Shown one piece after another: positions 17,129-20,281 of a stretch of DNA of 20,281 nucleotides (position 1 is its first letter; each line of letters opens with the position of its first letter). A model generated the notes under the pieces. That model was not told the origin of the DNA, searched no databases, and saw only the letters and a program-made list of their open reading frames with translations. A program made the translations under genes and the position numbers. The DNA is from Phascolarctobacterium sp. (lineage in GTDB: Bacteria; Bacillota; Negativicutes; Acidaminococcales; Acidaminococcaceae), in assembly GCA_024405645.1 (NCBI GenBank), contig JAKSOJ010000006.1, forward strand, positions 1-20,281, read 5' to 3'.

Positions 17129-17698
17129 ATGAAAAGCGTTATCCTGTCTGGAATTTCTGCTTGCGATATGCAAGAAGCCTTCTCTAGATATAGAGGAGTT
17201 GTAGATACAAAAGTTGGTTATGTCAACTCCGAAATTGAGAACCCTACTATGGAAGAAATCAAGTCTGGGGAAGCTGGAGCAGCCCTAGGCGTTAAAGTGA
17301 CATATAATCCTAACAAAATAGATATTTGTGACGTTTTATCACTGTATTTCAGCATGCTAAGACCTAGATCTGAAAAGAGCAGGGAAGAACAAGCAAGAGA
17401 TTTGAATAGAAGCTGTATCTTCTATTTGTCTGGCGAGGATATCATTCAAATAGAATATTATGTCAAATTCATGCAAAACAAAGGCGTTAAGGCAATTGCA
17501 ACTACTGGCGAAATGGTTGTTAATGACTCTCAAAGAGAGGGCCCGGAGCCACGCTATTTGTATGTAAACTACACTAAAGCATTGAATTTCATGGAACTTC
17601 CTGAAGAAGAACAACATTATTTACGTAAACATCCTGAAGCTCCTAGGGAAATTGACCTAGAAGCTCTCGAAAGAGACGGCATTATTGCCAAGAACTAA
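17129..17698 (+). CDS. MsrA-fold protein lacking the catalytic residues
   Basis: A 189-residue protein that aligns along its length with peptide methionine-S-sulfoxide reductase MsrA: the EAFSRYRGVVDTKVGYVN segment, ENPTMEEIKSGEAG, VKVTYNPNKIDICDVLSLYF, RSCIFYL, and the C-terminal EEEQHYLRKHP. The active site is gone, however. The usual GCFWG reads ISACD (Ser at the nucleophilic Cys position, a Cys two residues on), and the GHAE Glu motif reads GAAL. The GTQYRS segment is reduced to NRSC. Methionine sulfoxide reduction by the normal mechanism is therefore unlikely. GGAGG (17117-17121) lies 7 nt before the ATG. Codon use is normal and the frame intact, so this is a maintained gene, not a decayed one. 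Its place between a B12 leader and mutA suggests a role linked to the mutase or cobalamin, which is inference. Confidence 0.82.
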   Translation: MKSVILSGISACDMQEAFSRYRGVVDTKVGYVNSEIENPTMEEIKSGEAGAALGVKVTYNPNKIDICDVLSLYFSMLRPRSEKSREEQARDLNRSCIFYLSGEDIIQIEYYVKFMQNKGVKAIATTGEMVVNDSQREGPEPRYLYVNYTKALNFMELPEEEQHYLRKHPEAPREIDLEALERDGIIAKN

Positions 17699-17748
17699 TT
17701 TGCTTACATTGGCCCTTTGGCCGTGTATATAAATGAATAATCTTTGGA

Positions 17749-17772
17749 CTAGAGATAGAGGAGTATCTCTGG
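17749..17772 (+). promoter_or_regulatory. Hairpin in the mutA leader
   Basis: CTAGAGATA (17749-17757) pairs with TATCTCTGG (17764-17772), 9 bp including one G-U pair; the 6-nt loop GAGGAG resembles a Shine-Dalgarno sequence. A second, weaker hairpin lies at 17706-17726 (ACATTGGCC with GGCCGTGT). No T run follows immediately, so a translational or mRNA-stability role is more likely than termination. Confidence 0.4.
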
Positions 17773-17815
17773 TTTGAGGTTGTTTGATTTTATTTTTGTA
17801 AAGGAGGAAATATCT

Positions 17816-20026
17816 ATGGCCGCTGATCAAGAAATGCAAGAAGTCAATGCCCAACAAGAAAGACAATTGACTGACGCTGAACTTCAAGCGATTTTAGAGG
17901 AATCCGGCAAAAAAGCTGAGTTCCCCGCTGTAAGCTTCGATGAATTCGAGCTGCCTGAGTGGGATGAATGGGTAGAAGCATGTAACGCTTTGCTTAAAGG
18001 TGCACCCTTTGACAAGATCATGTATACCAAAAACTACGAAGGCATTACCTTTGATCCTATCTACAGACGTGTTGATGTAGATTCTATCCTTCCTACAGAT
18101 GATTATCCTGGTACAGGCGATTATCTGCGTGGTGCAACCGTAAATGGTTATGTGCATGAACCTTGGGGTGTTGCACAATACTGTGACGAAAGTCTTCCTC
18201 TCGACAATAATGAATTGTTGAAAGAAGAAACTGCTAAAGGTACTACTGTTTATAACATTGGCCTTGACTCCGCTACTCGTAATGGCATCGACGCAAAGGA
18301 TGCTGAAGTAATTGGTGACACTGGTGTTAACATTACTACCGTTGAAGATATGAATGTTCTGCTTTCTGGCTTGGACTTCGAAAAATTCCCTGTAATGATG
18401 TATGCTGGTGCATCTGCTAAAAATATGATTGCTTTGGTTGCTGCTGCTCTCAAAGCTCAAGGCAAAGAAATTGCTGGCGTAAGAGGTACTATTGGTGCTG
18501 ACCCCATTGGCGAACTCCTCCGCAGTGGTAAAGCTAACCTGGCTGAAGCGTTTGATGCAATGGCTGCTTGCTTGAACTTTGTAAAAGCAAATGCTCCTAA
18601 GATTCGTCCGATTTTCGTTCGTGGTGATGTTTATACCGATGGCGGTGCTGAAGCTGCTCAAGAAGTTGCTTACAGCTTTGCAACTGCAGTTGAATATATC
18701 CGCGAAATGGCTAAAAAAGGCATCGATGCTGCTGAAGTTAACAAGGGCATGACCTTCTGCTTCAACGCTGGTGCTAACTTCTTCATTGAAATTGCAAAAC
18801 TCCGTGCTGCTCGCGTAGTATGGGCTGCAATCATGGAAGGCTTTGGTGCTGCAGTTGCTGATCGTGCAATTAACGTTCATGGTCGTAGCGCTCGTTTCAC
18901 CAAAACTGTTATCGATCCGTATGTAAACATGCTCCGTAATACTACTCAAACCTTCTCTGCAGTAGTAGGTGGCGTTGAAACTTACGAAAATCCTCCCTTT
19001 GACGAATTGATTCGTAAAGGTGATGTATTCTCCCGTCGTATCGCTCGTAACTTGCACATTATGCTGCAAGAAGAATTCGGTATGATGTGCCCGGTTGACG
19101 CAGCTGGTGGTTCTTGGGCAGTTGAAACCCTGACCAAACAAATGGTTGAAAAGATTTGGGCTGAATTCCAAAAAGTTGAAGAAATGGGCGGCATGATCGC
19201 AGCTGTTAAAGAAGGCTATCCTCAAAAAGCTGTTAACGACGTTCTCGAACTTCGCTTCAAGAATTTGGAAAAACGTTCTGACCGTGCGGTTGGCGTTAAC
19301 ATGTACCCGAATATGACCGAAGAACCTCTGGAAAAACGCGTAGAAGATCAAGAAGCTTTGAAGAAATCTCGCGTTGCTGCAGTTGAAGCATATGTTGCTG
19401 ATATCGATGCAGAATTCCTCGCAGGTAAATTGGTTGATGTTAAATCCGTTGAAGGTGCTATTGCAGCATTCGAAAATGGTGCTACCATCGCTCAAGTTGC
19501 TGGTGCAGCAGCTGCTGATACTGAAGCAACTATCATCGGCGTTCATCACTGGACCGAACGTTATGAAGCACTTCGCTTCGACACTGAAAAATACATGCAA
19601 GAAACTGGCAAGAACATTGAAGTATTCCTCTGCAATATGGGACCGATTCCTCAACATAAAGCTCGTGCCGATTTCTCCACCTCCTTCCTCCAAGTTGGCG
19701 AATTCAACGTTCATCTGAACGATGGCTTCCAAGACGGCGAAGATGGTACTCAAATTGAAAAATGCGTTAAAGCATTCTCCGAAGGCGACTACGATGTTGC
19801 AGTTATCTGCTCCACCGATAAGACCTATCCGGAAATTGTACCTGAACTGGCTCCGAAGATTAAAGCTCTCATGAAACCTTCCGCAACCCTGTTCCTCGCA
19901 GGCGCTGCTCCGAAAGATCTGGAAGCTATCTACAAAGAAGCTGGCGTAGATGACTTCATCAGTGTAAAAGCTAACTGCTTCCAAACCCTGAAGATGTTAC
20001 AGAAGAAGAAAGGAATGATTGAATAA
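17816..20026 (+). CDS. mutA: Methylmalonyl-CoA mutase, small subunit
   Basis: A 736-residue homologue of the non-catalytic subunit of adenosylcobalamin-dependent methylmalonyl-CoA mutase, which interconverts succinyl-CoA and methylmalonyl-CoA in propionate formation. The TIM-barrel part shows GVAQYCDE, GVRGTIGADPIGELLRSGK, FCFNAGANFFIEIAKLRAARVVW, and HGRSARFTKTVIDPYVNMLRNTTQ, then DAAGGSWAVETLT. The C-terminal flavodoxin-like domain (NMGPIPQHKARADFSTSFLQVG ... ICSTDKTYPE ... LAGAAPKDLE) lacks the cobalamin-ligating DxHxxG motif, as is normal for the small subunit. AAGGAGG (17801-17807) lies 8 nt before the ATG at 17816; the frame is open to a TTG at 17774, but that is less likely. Codon bias is strong, like groEL, implying high expression. 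Its TAA overlaps the mutB ATG. Confidence 0.95.
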   Translation: MAADQEMQEVNAQQERQLTDAELQAILEESGKKAEFPAVSFDEFELPEWDEWVEACNALLKGAPFDKIMYTKNYEGITFDPIYRRVDVDSILPTDDYPGTGDYLRGATVNGYVHEPWGVAQYCDESLPLDNNELLKEETAKGTTVYNIGLDSATRNGIDAKDAEVIGDTGVNITTVEDMNVLLSGLDFEKFPVMMYAGASAKNMIALVAAALKAQGKEIAGVRGTIGADPIGELLRSGKANLAEAFDAMAACLNFVKANAPKIRPIFVRGDVYTDGGAEAAQEVAYSFATAVEYIREMAKKGIDAAEVNKGMTFCFNAGANFFIEIAKLRAARVVWAAIMEGFGAAVADRAINVHGRSARFTKTVIDPYVNMLRNTTQTFSAVVGGVETYENPPFDELIRKGDVFSRRIARNLHIMLQEEFGMMCPVDAAGGSWAVETLTKQMVEKIWAEFQKVEEMGGMIAAVKEGYPQKAVNDVLELRFKNLEKRSDRAVGVNMYPNMTEEPLEKRVEDQEALKKSRVAAVEAYVADIDAEFLAGKLVDVKSVEGAIAAFENGATIAQVAGAAAADTEATIIGVHHWTERYEALRFDTEKYMQETGKNIEVFLCNMGPIPQHKARADFSTSFLQVGEFNVHLNDGFQDGEDGTQIEKCVKAFSEGDYDVAVICSTDKTYPEIVPELAPKIKALMKPSATLFLAGAAPKDLEAIYKEAGVDDFISVKANCFQTLKMLQKKKGMIE

Positions 20027-20281
20027 TGGCTATTAATCCCGATTTCACAAAAATCTCCATTCCTGATCATCCTTCTTGCTCTTATGACGAATGGAAGAAA
20101 AATCTGGAAGAGAAAATGGGCGAAGGCTATGACGCCCTCTATGATACAACTTTGGAACGTATTCCCAAAGAACCTCTTTATACCAAAGACATTTATGAAA
20201 AATGCAATCACTTAGACTTCATGAGTGGTATTCCTCCGTTCCTGCGTGGACCTTACTCCACCATGTACGTTTTCCGTCCTT
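20026..20281 (+). CDS. mutB: Methylmalonyl-CoA mutase, large subunit (partial, cut by window end)
   Basis: The first 85 codons are present. The ATG at 20026 overlaps the mutA stop by one base (TAATG), so translation is coupled, and AAAGGA (20009-20014) lies 11 nt upstream. The sequence TLERIPKEPLYTKDIY followed by GIPPFLRGPYSTMYVFRP is the typical N-terminal substrate-channel region of the catalytic MutB subunit, which binds adenosylcobalamin and forms the heterodimer with MutA. The B12-binding domain lies beyond the window. Confidence 0.95.
   Translation, partial: MAINPDFTKISIPDHPSCSYDEWKKNLEEKMGEGYDALYDTTLERIPKEPLYTKDIYEKCNHLDFMSGIPPFLRGPYSTMYVFRP

Noticed and set aside
16725..17132. Two short + strand open frames (16725-16907 and 16938-17132) after the riboswitch
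   Set aside because: Their translations have no family resemblance, unusual composition and no good ribosome binding sites. The second runs across the terminator hairpin and into the next gene. RNA structure explains the region better.
17894..19984. A 696-codon open frame on the minus strand opposite mutA
   Set aside because: It lies antisense to a clear methylmalonyl-CoA mutase gene, is rich in Phe, Ser, Asn and Cys with no recognisable domain, and has no ribosome binding site. It stays open because the biased codon use of mutA avoids complements of stop codons in that frame.

Overview
The window looks like a chromosome segment from an anaerobic member of the Negativicutes, most likely the Acidaminococcaceae (Phascolarctobacterium-like). 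This rests on moderate AT-richness, AGGAGG-type ribosome binding sites, an mreD-mrdA-rodA cell-wall cluster next to a Firmicutes-type radical SAM/DUF2344 pair, groESL, and a two-subunit methylmalonyl-CoA mutase locus as used in succinate-to-propionate fermentation. The genus is inference. All supported genes are on the + strand.

Positions 1-6158: the end of what is probably mreC, then mreD, mrdA (PBP2), rodA, a B12-binding/radical SAM protein of the TIGR03960 type, and its partner DUF2344 protein, closed by a 12-bp hairpin. The radical SAM gene carries one in-frame TAG (4098-4100). The frame stays open and well conserved on both sides, while TAG is an ordinary terminal stop in at least four neighbours. 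It is therefore a fresh nonsense mutation, a sequencing error or a readthrough site.

Positions 6159-12240: a nitroreductase with its own promoter and terminator; groES-groEL with a good promoter and no convincing CIRCE element; then potA-potB-potC, a polyamine-type ABC transporter with overlapping genes but no potD before the terminator. A minimal AUG-UAA start-stop sits just before potA at ideal Shine-Dalgarno distance.

Positions 12241-16505: a type-B carboxylesterase; a double zinc-ribbon protein with a C-terminal membrane helix coupled to a TPM-domain exported protein; and an unrecognised 145-residue protein behind a near-consensus promoter.

Positions 16506-20281: a strong promoter drives a cobalamin riboswitch, followed by about 330 nt of hairpin-rich non-coding sequence and a strong intrinsic terminator. 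Beyond it lie a MsrA-fold protein that has lost its catalytic residues, then mutA and the start of mutB. B12 sensing thus stands directly upstream of a B12-dependent enzyme. The long spacer contains a segment able to pair either locally or with the terminator's 5' arm. This riboswitch / long leader / dead-MsrA / mutase arrangement is the most interesting part of the window.
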